A stretch of 60,000 nt of DNA from assembly GCA_014529385.2 (NCBI GenBank), contig CM043950.1, forward strand, positions 80,038,343 through 80,098,342, read 5' to 3'. Source of the DNA: Adiantum capillus-veneris (Eukaryota; Streptophyta; Polypodiopsida; Polypodiales; Pteridaceae). How positions within the stretch are numbered: the stretch's first letter is position 1; each line of letters opens with the position of its first letter. The notes beneath the pieces are model-generated. The model saw only the letters and a list, made by a program, of their open reading frames with translations. It was not told the origin of the DNA and searched no databases. Below, piece after piece: positions 41,853-56,181 of the stretch. Position numbers and translations under genes: made by a program.

Positions 41853-44800
41853 ATGAGTAGCGACGAGGATGTGGGACCGTCCAACCGAAACACCTATCTC
41901 TCAACGAGGGTCTTATGTCCTTGTAATCAATGCAATCATGCTGTGCGACGGACAAGACGTGTTTCTTTGCAGCACGTTCGCGAATTTGGCGAGTTCGATC
42001 CATCTATTATAGATCGAGTTGTTGCCAATCATAACTCGTCGGACTCTGACGCTGGCCAACAAGCAGCAATCTTGCAACCCAATAGACGTGTTCGCAGGCG
42101 CTTTGGTCAAGCAGCATATGTGAGGCCACAAGATGTAGCCTCTGACAGCTTGGGGGATGATCATGCAGAGCACATTCCCAACGAGGCAATGTTTGAGCCC
42201 GAGATTGATGAAATGATCGAGACGATCATGGATTCAGAAAGGCTTATCTATGATGATATGAAAAGTGAAGCCCATACGCCATTGTATAATGGAGCACGTA
42301 TGTCTAGATTGAAAGCACTTCTGGTTCTTCTCAACATGCAGGCAAAGTTTGGATGGAGTGACACTAGCGTCACAGCGCTTTTCAGGTGATCTATTACAAT
42401 TAGTTTACTTTAATAAAACTCTAAATGTATAATGATCTGATAGATTTTTACACGATTGTATCATATTTTTATGTTGTGTAGATTGCTGAAAGAGCACATA
42501 CTACCAGCTGACAATGTGATGCCAGATTCCCGAGATGAAGCAAGAAAGATTTTGCGAAACTTGGGGATGGATTACAATTCTATCCACGCTTGTCCTAATG
42601 ACTGCATTCTTTTCAAAGGGGAATACATAGACATGGAGAAGTGTCCGAAATGTGATTCCGAAAGATATCGAGTAGATCTCCACGGGACAAAAATTCCACA
42701 AAAGGTTTTGCGACATTTCCCTCTGCTTCCTCGCATCAAGCATTTCTTCGAATGTAAGTCCATGGCCGCCCTAGCATCATGGCACGAGGAGAATAAATCT
42801 TCGGATGGTGCGCTACAAATTCCTGCAAATTGCGTAGCGTGGAAACATATAGATGGAACATGGTCGGATTTTGCCAGGGAAGCTTGAAATTTGCGCTTAG
42901 GCCTGGCTATGGATGGCGTAAATCCATTTGGTCAAAGATCAACATCTTACAGTGTATGGCCCGTTGTCATCGTCAACTACAACATTCCCCCGTGGTTGAC
43001 TACGAAGAAGGGGCACCTATGGCTAAGCTTGATTGTGCCAGGGCGATATAAAGTGGAGAATATGGATGTGTATCTTCCTCCACTATTGGAAGAGCTACAA
43101 CAATTGTGGATTGGCATAGAGGTGGTGGATATGAGCTGACCCACAGGACGACGGAATGCTTTGATCAGAGGCATTCTAATGTGGACCATGCATGACTATC
43201 CTGGGCTAACAAAATGCTCAGGTGATCTATTGACACTCCTCACTCAGACACTGTAAATCTTGTTTTTTCCCATAGTTGATCTATTATCATGTGTATACAT
43301 GCAGGGCTTCAAACAAGCGGATACAGAGCATGTGTCACATGTGGACCTAGACTGAATGCACATAGGGCACCCTCACTGAAGAAGCAAATCTACGAAGGTC
43401 ATCAAGCGTATCTTCCAGAGAATCATGTGTTACGCGACGGCTTTTTGGGAAGAGAGCCACCAAGGATGTCTGCACAAGCATGGTTAGAGCAGAAGGAGAT
43501 GTGCGATGACGGATTGCCTCCAGGGATGAAGAGACTATCTCTATGGTACGAGTTACCATACTGGCCCCGACTCATGATCAATCACTTGCTCGATCCAATG
43601 CACATATTCAAGAATGTGGGTAATCTACTACGGGACCATTTGACCGGCAAGAAAGATACTTTGGGAGCCAGAGTTGACCTTAGAAATGTGGATTGTATGG
43701 AGCAATATTGGCCGCAAACAGTGTCTGATGGATCGATAAAACTCCCTAAAGCACCATGGATTTTCACAGGAGCCCAAGAACGCAAAGTAAAAGAGACCAT
43801 TCGATCTTTGCGGACCCCCCCTGGCGTAATGCACTCGCTCCGAACGTGTTTTACTAAAGAAGGAAAGCTTACCGGTTTGAAGTCACACGATTGGCATAAA
43901 ATGTGTCAGGTACGTTCATAGTGGACTTTAATATCATTGCATAAAATGTGGACTTTAATATCATTGTTGCACATACTCTACAGTTTATTTTACCGGTTGC
44001 CATTGAGGGATGTTTGTCTCTCGACATCCGTAACACTATCTACAAACTTGCAAAGATGGTGCAATGGATCTCACAAAAGGAGATCAACGTAGACTCCATA
44101 CCATTCGCCAAACTAAATGCCACGGAGCTTGTGTGCATGTTTGAGAAACATTTTCCTACTACAATGCTAACCATTCAGGTGCATCTTCTTGTTCACATAG
44201 TTGATGAGGTGGAAATAGCTGGCGCAGTTCATTCCAGATGGATGTTCTTCTTAGAGCGTTTCATGAAAACGCTTAAGGGATATGTGCGTCAAAAGGCACG
44301 TCCGGAGGGTAGCATGGCAGAAGGTTGGTTGGTATCAGAGTCCCTAGTGTACATTGGAGAGTGGCTAGACGGATTTGATAAATCCCGAGACACGCTATGT
44401 CGAACCATAGATGATGAGCGCATATCTGGGATTGTCATGTGCAATCTCGGTGTTGAGAAGAAGATGACGGAAGATCTAGAGGCTAAAATCAACTGATTTT
44501 GCATGCTTCACAATCCAGTGATGCAAAAGTGGATTTCACAATATGAGGATGCAAAGCAAGAGCGACAAAGGGCACGAATCGAGTGGAGACGGGGAAGACG
44601 ACCACCGATGCACTATCCAGCGGTTCTGGAGAGCCTACCAACCTTCATGAGCTTAAGATGGTTGCACAACCAATTGAAAAGCGCACAACAATGCGGTGAC
44701 GAAGTGACTGAAGAAGAGTGGGAGTACTCTCGGGGTTGCGCGACCAAGGTAAGTTTGCAATGTACGACTAGCAAGTGACTTTATTATAAACGTTTGAACG

Positions 44801-45580
44801 GCCACTCATAATCTTTGTTCGTTGTAGTATAAGTCATACACAGCAGCATGGTGTAAAGGTCGACATTTTAGGGTGGAACGAATCGACAAAAAGCGTTTTA
44901 CTCAAGATTGTGGAATCATGGCAAAATTTGAACAGTCTAGTCGACGACGTTCCTCTGATGCAGATCCTGTGGTGGCGGAACTCACTTACTTCGGCATGCT
45001 GCAAGAGATTTTGAGGATCGATTACAGAGGTTTTTTTGTCGACTTGTTCGACGTGCAATGGTTCAAGATAATCATGGAGGGTCGCAACGCTACTGTGCGT
45101 AGAGGAGAGTCTGGTTTTCTTGAGGTGGATTCTACTAAGAAATGGACTGACCTAAGAGACACTTTTGTACTACCCGAGCATTGTGAACAAGTAAGTATGT
45201 AAATAGTTAACATCCCCCTTTTACAAGTTATGTGCTTGAAAGCTCTCATGTAAGTTATGTGGCTCTGGCAGGTAATATTTCATCCTACAAAGTCTACATC
45301 AAACTGGTGGTACGTCATAGAGGTAGCCCCTCGTAGTGCAAGGACGTATGAAGGCTACCATGTGCCAATCACAACGACATCAATGGAGGAGATCAGAGAA
45401 GATGCTCAATCAGAAACCGCTGCGGTGGTGCCAGACGAGCATCAAGATGCTACTACTCTATATGGGGTGCATGCAGAGGAGCTACAAAATGAAACAGAGG
45501 ATATGTGTTTAAACGGAGAGCTCTATATAGATATAGGAAGTTATGCTGAGTTATGCGAGGATGAGAGAGAGATCTCTTAA
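41853..45580 (+). pseudogene. TNP2-like CACTA transposase, six exons, three stops
   Basis: Exons by frame and GT-AG signals: 41853-42385, 42482-43221, 43305-43909, 43984-44748, 44828-45190, 45272-45580, together 1105 codons, a usual TNP2 size. Blocks in order: zinc-like CPCNQC near residue 23; CPNDCILFKGEY and CPKCDSERYR; LGLAMDGVNPFG; PPWLTTKKGHLWLS; ELPYWPRLMINHLLDPMH; LKSHDWHKMCQFILPVAI; FFLERFMKTLKGYVRQKARPEGS; a DUF4216-like end VIFHPTKSTSNWWYV. In-frame stops: TGA 42885, TGA 43137 (both CGA in copy 1) and TGA 44494. The enzyme would cut at the CACTA ends; this copy cannot make it intact. Confidence 0.9.
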
Positions 45581-45852
45581 AGGCACAAATATTGTATTTG
45601 AACAATTTTGCTCCGTGTTGTAAAAGCTCTGTCTCTCTAAGTACCTTCCATGGTGTATAACGCTCTTTTCTACTCGCGCTCACATCTTTTGATTGAAAAT
45701 TCTGAGTTTTCGACTTGCCTCTTCTATCACTCAATTCATTGCGTCATTGTATTTATATGCGTCATTACGTCATTGTATTTAATGGTCTTTGCGTCATTGT
45801 CTACTCTATTCATTCAATATTAAGTTTAAATATTCGTGTGTTTAATGCAGGT

Positions 45853-47162
45853 ATGGATGATGAGGAGTTTCTTTCTTCTTTGTCACCGCAGCAGAGACAG
45901 TGGTACGTGGAGCGTCATCGCTCTGGCGCATCATCGCGCATTCCTACTCCATCCGCATCTCCCTCTCTTTCGGAGCATTCGGCGTGCTCCGAAGCTTCGG
46001 CGTCGACGAGACGAGCTTCACACTCGTCTAGACACCGGCGCTCTAGTGGTGGCGGTGGCGGTTGTTGTGGGGATTCCGCCACCGATGCCTCCACACCGCC
46101 TCGTGTTCGACGAAGCTCTTTACCCTCTCCTTCATTGCCCATCCCCACACCAGCCACAGCATCGCCATCTACGCCAGGTTTTGCACGGCTGACTGTTCCT
46201 AGAAGCTACACACCTCTACCTACTCCGCCAGGAGCCACCCCACTCGACACTCCTCGCTTCGGGGCCCAGACGCCGGTGGAGACACCTGACGTCCGTACCC
46301 CCATCGACACACCGCTAGAGACCCCTGCCGCGACACCCAGGTTCACGTGTCACCGGCCAGAGGGGTTGCCTTACTCCGTCGACATCAGCGGCGGCATCAT
46401 CATGGATGATGACGGCAAGAAGGTGATCTCGCGCATGCGTGGTCTTTGCTCTTAGCTGTTTAGACACTACATACTAAACAAATGGAGTGAAGTACCAAGT
46501 GATTTAAAAAACAGAGTCATCAGCATACTTCATGATGAGTTTCCCATTCCAACACGGGATCAGCGCTTCAATGAAGACCTGATGAAGATTCGAATGCGCG
46601 AATACTGCAAACACAAGCGTTCCGAAGTGCAAAAAGCAATCAAGAATGGGTGGAACAGGCCAGATTGGCTGGCCAAAGAAGATTGGAAGAATGCGAAGAA
46701 AGCAGCACGCGAGAATCCCGACAAGTGGAAGCAACAAAAGGATGCATCCAGAGCGCGAGTAGAGGCAGGGAGCTCGCACCACTTGGGGAGCGGTGGATGG
46801 GCATCATTTGAGGCCGATTTTGTAAGTGTTTTCACATTGCTCTTTATGTTCGATAGTTTAGGGTTTATGAGTTTTTTAATTCTAACATAATGAAATCTTT
46901 GTATGTTTTGACAGTGGTCGATGACAGGACGTGATCCCACACCGTACGAGCGTGAGTACGCAGGCAGGAAGGGCTTACACGCCCTGATGGACATTCTCAG
47001 TTCTCGCGGCAGCATGGTTAGTATTAGGGTTTACTCTTTTTTATTTTTTGTATTGTTTTATAAATGTCGTTATATGTTTATACTTACTGAAAGCTGTCTT
47101 ATTGTCTTTTTTTGCAGAATCCGACAGATACGCCACTTGGACGCGATGAGACGTCTGACTAG
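45853..47162 (+). pseudogene. TNPA-like second CACTA gene, three exons, one stop
   Basis: Exons 45853-46821, 46915-47016 and 47118-47162 (372 codons), joined by GT-AG introns in frame. The N-terminal half is low complexity, rich in Ser, Thr and Pro (PxTP repeats). The C-terminal half (WSEVPSDLKNRV, FNEDLMKIRMREYCKHKR, W...KAARENPDKWKQQKDASRA) follows plant Transposase_24/Ptta-En/Spm proteins, i.e. the accessory protein expected to bind subterminal repeats. TAG at 46453-46455 interrupts it; CAG-to-TAG is a plausible origin but no second copy is available. The ATG follows a TGCAG|GT, so a leader intron is possible. Confidence 0.75.
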
Positions 47163-47486
47163 ACGACGTCAGTTTAGCCGTAGCTAGATAGCATTAGTTT
47201 AGGGTTTCTCATAGCTTATGTATCATGAGACGGATTTTATACGTCTTTTTGAACCATGTATATTATTATATTTGTCACCGCAGTTCCTTTTGCCAATAAA
47301 TTCTTTATGCCTATGATGTTGTACAATTGTCATTATTACATTTGCCAATCAATTCATTTTGCCTATGATGTGTACAATTGTCAATTTTGCAAACAATGCA
47401 TCTTGTGGGTGACTATTTTGGGTCTATTATCTACCCTTGCACTTTTTTTTAAAAGTGAATCAAGTACAATATGGTTGATGGGTGGC

Positions 47487-47760
47487 AGGGCATTCAATGC
47501 CCCGCCACCAAAAAAAAATTCTCTCGGGCGTCGCTATAAGCGTCGCTATTTATGGCTCTGTAGCGTCGCTATGAGCGTCGCTATAGTCTTCTGTGTAAAC
47601 GTCGCTATAACCGTCGCTATGCGCGTCGCTATATAGAGACGCATATAGAGACGCCTATAGCGACGCATATAGCGGCGCTCTCGTAGCGACGCTCTTAGCG
47701 ACGGTTTTAGCGACGCCGGGGGTTATAAAAACCCAGTGTATTTCCGTCGCTAACAGCGTC
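47487..47760. repeat. CACTA 3' subterminal repeats, large imperfect hairpin
   Basis: 47525-47632 holds about seven forward copies of GCGTCGCTAT or variants; 47636-47730 holds about six inverted copies (ATAGCGACGC type). The two halves can fold on each other. A smaller palindrome GGGCATTCAATGCCC lies at about 47488. CpG-rich, so methylation-sensitive binding is plausible, as known for Spm. Confidence 0.8.
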
Positions 47761-47789
47761 ACAAGAGCACACAACCTCTTGTAGTGCAT

Positions 47790-49735
47790 CTCAAATGAAT
47801 CTTAGCACTAGGATCTCAAGTGGATTATGGAATTGCAAGAGTTCCAATACTCTTTCAAGGTAGAAGATAGTGTGCGTGCACAATTGGCAAGGATGCTTAG
47901 TTATAGGGTACATGAGAAGGAGATTAAGGTGCCTGAAGTAAAGACCCTACCATTGCCACCACCTAAAAGTGCTCCTAATGCTTTTACCTTGTTCTTTGAT
48001 GGAGATTTTTGACGAGCCACAGGAAAAGCAGAGGGAAGGCTAGTGTTTCTCAACCCAAGCGGGGAGGTGGTCATGAAAGAGAAGGTCAATCTACCACGTT
48101 CAACTAGTAGCAATGAAGCAGAATATGACACACTACTTCATGGTTTAAAGATATGCATTGGCCAAGGTATACAACATCTCATGGTAAAAGGGGATGCACT
48201 TCTCATTGTGAAGCAAATTTTAGGCATTTGGGCATGCAAGAATGAAAGACTAAGGACAAAAGTTCATGCCATTCGTAGATTTTTTAATCAGTTTGAAGAA
48301 GTGCAACTATATTATATTCCTAGGAAACAAAATGAAGATGCCGATTTACTTGCACAACAAGCAGTTACATGTGTTGAGAAAGAAGTGCAGGTCATCATGG
48401 TGGCAGCAACTGTCAAGCAACGGAGATACCAGGGATTGGAGTCATTGACTCCCATTATTAGCTACATTTTGGAGGGTGAGTTTCCACAAGACTTCACGAA
48501 GGCTAAGAAGAGGAGACTCATGAAAAAGGCAATCGCGTATCTCTTTCTAGAAGGATCCCTCTATCAAAGAGGAAGGATCAAGTGTGCAAAAGAGTACCAA
48601 CTATCAAGGAAATTCCAGCCATTCTAAAAGGTTTGCATGAAGAGGCATGTGGTGGTCATTTTTCCCAAGAGTTAACTGTGGCGAAGAAGATTTTTCTTGC
48701 GGGGTATGTTTGGCCAAGTCTGCATGTGGATGTCCAACATTGGTGTAAAAGTTGTCACAATTGTCAGGTAAATGGGAATAGAAGATTGGTTTATGGTCCA
48801 AGGCAAATCGTGCTTGCAAATGGACCCTTTGAAAAGTGGGGCATTGATGCTATGGGTCCTCTCCCTAGGACAAAAAATGGTAAACTCTACATTCTAGTGG
48901 CTGTAGACTATATGACTAGGTGGGTGGAAGCACAAAGTGTGGAAAAGGTAAATGAGAGGACAGTGAGCAAATTTGTCTACACTCACATTTGTTGTAGATT
49001 TGGCACACCTTTGGAGATTGTTTCTGATAATGGTCCAGGGTTTAGAAAGGGCTTGCTCACAGAAGTCTGTGAAGAACTTCACATTCTACATCGTCATAGT
49101 ACACCCTACTATCCCCAATCAAATGGTTTGGTAGAAAAAGCTAATGGTGTCATTTCAAGAATCATTAGAAAGATGGTGAGAAACAAGACAAAGTTGTGGG
49201 ACGACTTCTTGGATGGTGCCTTGTGGGCGTATCGAACCACATATAGGGAAGCCATGGAGTTTACACCATTTTACTTGGTCTATGGACAAGAGGCTCTGCA
49301 GCCTATCGAGCTCAACATTCCAACAATACAGCTTCATGGCAGAGGTGCACAAAATGATCAAGAAGCATGGATGGATCGACTTCTTACCTTAGCTGAGCTT
49401 GAGTGGAAAAGAGAAGCAGCATACGAGTGCTACAAGAGGAAAGCTACGCAAGCGAAGGAGAAGCTTGACAAGAAACTAAAGGACAAAGGCATCAATGAAG
49501 GAGATCTTGTGCTAAGGTATGACAATCGATTCGATAATCGTTTTGATGCCAAGTTTGAAACTAGATGGTAGGGGCCATACATAGTCAAGAAGGCTTTCAA
49601 TTCAAGTTACTATCAACTTATGGAATTGAATGGGAAAGAGCACTCCAGGAAGGTGAACGGGTATCGCTTGAATCCTTATTTGAGTCGCCTTCTACCAAAG
49701 GATCTAACAAAGACCTGTCAAAAGGAAGCTATCTC
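47790..49735 (+). pseudogene. Gypsy (Tat-like) second RNase H and integrase, broken
   Basis: Continues the pol frame after the CACTA. A second RNase H module: FTLFFDGDF, stop TGA 48010, SSNEAEYDTLLHGL, MVKGDALLIVKQI, NEDADLLAQQA, with its D, E, D, D set visible. A second RNase H is known for the Tat lineage. A frameshift near 48610 leads into integrase: HEEACGGHF...CKSCHNC zinc region, catalytic Asp at 48846 (GIDAMG), Asp 49026 (SDNGPGF) and Glu 49133 (GLVEKANG), D-E spacing 35. Stop TAG at 49569 before GPYIVKKAFNSSYYQL. A one-base loss near 47818 shifts the frame after the insertion site. Confidence 0.85.
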
Positions 49736-49801
49736 ATGTAGGTATTGTTCCGTGAAGCATGGGTGTAACTCAAAAATACCATCATCCTGGGGGAGGGCTA
49801 A

Positions 49802-52347
<2,546 letters not shown>

Positions 52348-53255
52348 AAACTAGGTGGTGCCCCAAATTTGTGTAGGGTTAGGTTGCAGGTTTGTGTGTG
52401 TGTTGTTGTTTTTTTTCCAACCCCAACCCAATTGAACAGCACGGGAGCCTAGAAGAGTGCTTGGAGGCCACTCTTCTTGTTGCCTGCCACGGACCGCCTC
52501 ACCGTTAGAACATATAGAGGTAAGATTAGCATGGAGATAAGAGTTAAAGATCCATGAATAGACAAAATACTGATAGAATGTAAGAATGAAGGCCTCATTC
52601 CCAATTTGGTGCAATTTTTTACAAACAGTGCATCCTCTCTGTGGAGAGAGATAAGTGGGTTATGCTTGTATTTAAGCCGCAAGGTAGGTGGCTTACTATC
52701 AACATGAGAAGAGACATCTGACATGTTTGAGCACACGCAAGAGAAGCATGATATGAATGCAGGTTTTTCTAGTCATGGCAGTAAGCAAGGTTCTAAAGAA
52801 AACTAGAGCTCACCACACCAACAAGGTGGCCATATATGGTGGATTCTTGGCACACTCTTGGGAATCATAATTTTCAATCCTCTCTTTGCACGAGCCAAGA
52901 TGCTCATTTCTCCTCTCGCTACTGGTGGTTACAAATTTGGTCCTATTTGGAATGCAAATTTTATTGTTCCGACACTACAGACAATGATCCTATTCTTTAC
53001 TTGGGATCCAGGAGGACACTGACACAAAGTTCTGGAAGCCATGGGCTTCCCATTTAATCAACCGACACTATTTCAAGGAACAAGCTATCACCTGGACCTA
53101 TTGTAAATTCATAAATATCCCAAAAATCTCACCAATGGCCAAATGAAATGGGTAGTTCAGAAGGAAACTCGATATTGGCTCCTACAGATCAGTTGAAGAA
53201 GAATCAAAGTCAGAGCTAGAGACATGAATTTATCTAGCCAAAAGGGCAGGGCTAA
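52348..53255 (+). other. Short internal segment between LTRs a and b
   Basis: Begins AAACTAGG then TGGTGCCCCAAATTTG, a likely primer-binding site at 52356. Ends AAAGGGCAGGGCTAA, a polypurine tract before LTR b. In between no gag or pol domain could be recognised. Either a strongly deleted element or the joint of two. Confidence 0.5.
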
Positions 53256-55463
53256 TGATAGCCAATTTTTGAAAATCAAGAAAAAAAAAAGAAAAAGATT
53301 ATCTTTTCTTTGCCTGAAGCTTTGGCGATACCGTCGAAAGGCTCGGCAATGCCTTGGTCAAACCTCACGGCCCTAGCTTTTACTGGCATGGCCTCCTCAC
53401 ATGGCCCCCCTCACTTGGCTAGCCTTATCACCCTCTTCCCTCTCGTCCACACCCCGTTGTCTTCACTCTCCCCTCCATCTCTCCCCTCTTGTTTTCTTTC
53501 CACCGGTGGACCACTGCCGTATCCTCCCCTATAACCCCCTCCCTCAGTTAGCTCTCACTCTCTCTCCCTCTGACTGAGCGGCCACGTGGGCATGGAATGA
53601 GATATACCACTCTCTCTCTCTCTCTCATTTTCCCTACACACCTCCCTCTCTCCCTTCTCGGCACACACTCTCTCTCCCTCATCCACTCCTTCTCTCCCTC
53701 ATCTCTCGCTGACAACTCGCTCTCTCTCTAGCTCTTGTCAATGGACCACATGGTAGAGGGCTCAATCCTCCTCTCTCTCTATCTCCCTTGTTGCCTACAA
53801 GAAGTGGACGCAGCCTCTCTCTCTCTCTCTCTCTCTGTCTCTTATCTACACACACACATGCTCAAGCTTACCTTCTCCCTCCTCTGGCCCGCTATTCCCT
53901 CTCTCTCTCGCCCACCCCATTGAATCTCTCCCCTCCTCTTGTTTTTTAGATGCCATGCAACCCATCTGGGCGGTGGATAATATTCTCTCTCTCTCAACCA
54001 CACACCCCTACCCTTACCCCACTTCGTTGACAACCCCCCCCTTCCCTCGCTCTCTGTCAGCCGAAGGTGGCCGGACTTCTCTCTCTCTCTCTCTCACTCC
54101 CGATTAAAGCATGTGCAGATGCAGATACGATTATCTCTCTCTCTTACCCACCCTCACCATTCTCCCCCATCGCCACGTCACCCCTCCCTCTCTTGCTCTC
54201 TCTATGTCACCATAGCCTGCAGGCAGCCATCCCACTCTCTCTCTCTCTCATTCTCGGCCCATGTGGGCGCAGTATATAGAAAACTCACTCTCTCTAACAC
54301 ACACACACACACCCATACACACACACACACACACACCTCCATCCCCTCAGTATCCCACCATTTCCCCGCCCCCGCTCACTCACGTTATCTCACCCTCTCC
54401 CTCGCTTTGTGTAGTCGGCGAGCCTGCAAGCCAAAAAGAAAAAAGACTTTTTAAACATATATATATAAAATATATATAGTAATATATAATTTATTACACC
54501 CTCATTCCCACACACACATTCTCGTTCACACACACTCACCCACATGACACACACAACCCCAAGCTATACACACGTATATACACAAAGGATAACATATGCA
54601 CTCACATTCAACGCACACACCCCTATTACGCGCACGCACATTTAAACATATATACACACACATGCACGTACACACACAGTGCATGCACGCATTTACATAC
54701 CCACAATGGGTAAAAGAGGAGAAGGAAATCAATGACGACACCAACATAAAGGAAGGACGGCCAAAAGCACGCGTCACCGACACCAAAACAAGAAAAGATG
54801 TTGAAGGCATGCCCTAACCGACGATCCCGAAAGTGACGAATGTGCTACACCAATGCACCAGCAAGGCGGTTGTTCATCGGCATTGCATCCACACGGCCCT
54901 CTTCAGTAAAGATCCGTAGGTTGTCATCATTTTTCTAGTTTCAAACCAAATCTTGTAAAAATCTCAATTTTGTAAATTCTCATCGCTCTAGGTGATGGTC
55001 ATAAAGGCCCACCGATGGGTTTTCCTTTTAATATTTCCCAAGACAAAGCAAAGGTCAACCACCCAAGGCCCATAGCTTTGCTTTGTCTCCCCTGATTAGA
55101 TTACCCTAATCTAAAGCAGCCAGCACCTATAAAAAGGCACTAAGAGGTCGCTATCGGGGGGGGGGGTCAAGTTCATCGGAGCACTTGGTAGTATTTTGGT
55201 GGGAGGAATTGGCAACATTTGTGTCACAAGAGAGGGGACTTAGTGTAGCAATTTTCTTTGGGAATTTGTACTACACACTCATGCTAGCAAGATTCTCGTG
55301 TCGGTGAGTCATCTCTAGAGAACGCACCAACTAGGCTCACTATCTCTCCCTCTATCTCTCTATCACCATGAATTACCACCTCCTCAAAAATAAGGTTGCT
55401 ATAAATATTGCAAGAAAATAATTCTCCCTCACACCCCCGAGGGTTTAATCAGCTGACATTTTT

Positions 55464-55496
<33 letters not shown>

Positions 55497-55544
55497 AGAG
55501 TCCGTGATATTTAAAATCACCGTTGTCTGCGTCCTAGCCGCTCA
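53256..55544 (+). repeat. Gypsy-type LTR b
   Basis: Starts TGATAGCC, like LTR a, but diverges afterwards. TATAAAAA at 55128. The first 1.2 kb is filled with CT and CA microsatellites (53560-54340). The end is set at CGCTCA 55544, followed by ACGCTAGG and the primer site TGGTGCCCCATGTTCG at 55553. The CCTAG...CTAGG inverted repeat just before the primer site occurs in both LTRs a and b. Confidence 0.55.
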
Positions 55545-55552
55545 ACGCTAGG

Positions 55553-56181
55553 TGGTGCCCCATGTTCGCTTCACCGTGACCGGCTTGCGGTGTGCATCGG
55601 CTCCCGGCGTTTTCAAGGCCGTCGAGGTTTGTGTCGCGCTTTGTGCTCGTCAATATCAATATACATTACATACCATGATACCTGTCCGTTAGAAATAAAT
55701 TATCCTCAGTTTCGAAGATAAGAATCTGAAACCATACTTATCAAAATAATGGCTAGTGAACTGGCTCGCTACTACTGCACGCTCCCCCCCCCCTGTTGCG
55801 CCTTCACTGCCCCTCACCCCCCCCCTCTCTCTCACCCTCGCACTGCCTCTAGCCCCCGCACTGCCCCCCCTCGCCCTCGCGCTGCCTCCCTCGCCCAGCC
55901 CATCCCTCCACCCTTGCCTTGTGTTGCTCACTGCCCCCAAGCCCGTCCACTGCCCCCATTCCCTAGTCGTTTCTCCCTCCCCCCCCCGGCCCCCCCGCAG
56001 CCTCTTGAACTCTTGCTCGCCACTTTTTCCATCCCCCCATCCCCCCCCCCCCCCTGTCCTCATCGTTCCCGAAGGTCTTATGCACTTGGCTCTGCAACAC
56101 TTCTTCTTCGGACAAGTGCTTGGCGTATTGGGTTGCAAATTTTCTTCACCGTCCGCTTTTTCGACTCAGTAGTAGACAGAG
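55553..56181 (+). other. Internal start of element b and C-rich LINE leader
   Basis: The primer-like site is followed by about 180 bp without recognised coding sequence. From 55785 to 56060 the plus strand is extremely C-rich (runs of up to about 14 C). I take this as the 5' leader of the LINE that follows, but the boundary is not visible. Long proline-rich frames here are compositional. Confidence 0.4.

Larger units (their letters stand above)
40082..47786 (+). mobile_element. CACTA (En/Spm-type) transposon, copy 2, complete
   Basis: 7705 bp. Termini CACTACAAGAGG at 40082 and CTCTTGTAGTG ending at 47786, flanked by the 3-bp duplication CAT (40079-40081 and 47787-47789). Subterminal GCGTCGC repeats at both ends. 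Two genes in the same direction: a TNP2-like transposase (41853-45580) and a TNPA-like second gene (45853-47162). Both carry stops, so the copy is probably inactive. Inserted between the two RNase H modules of the gypsy pol. Confidence 0.95.
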
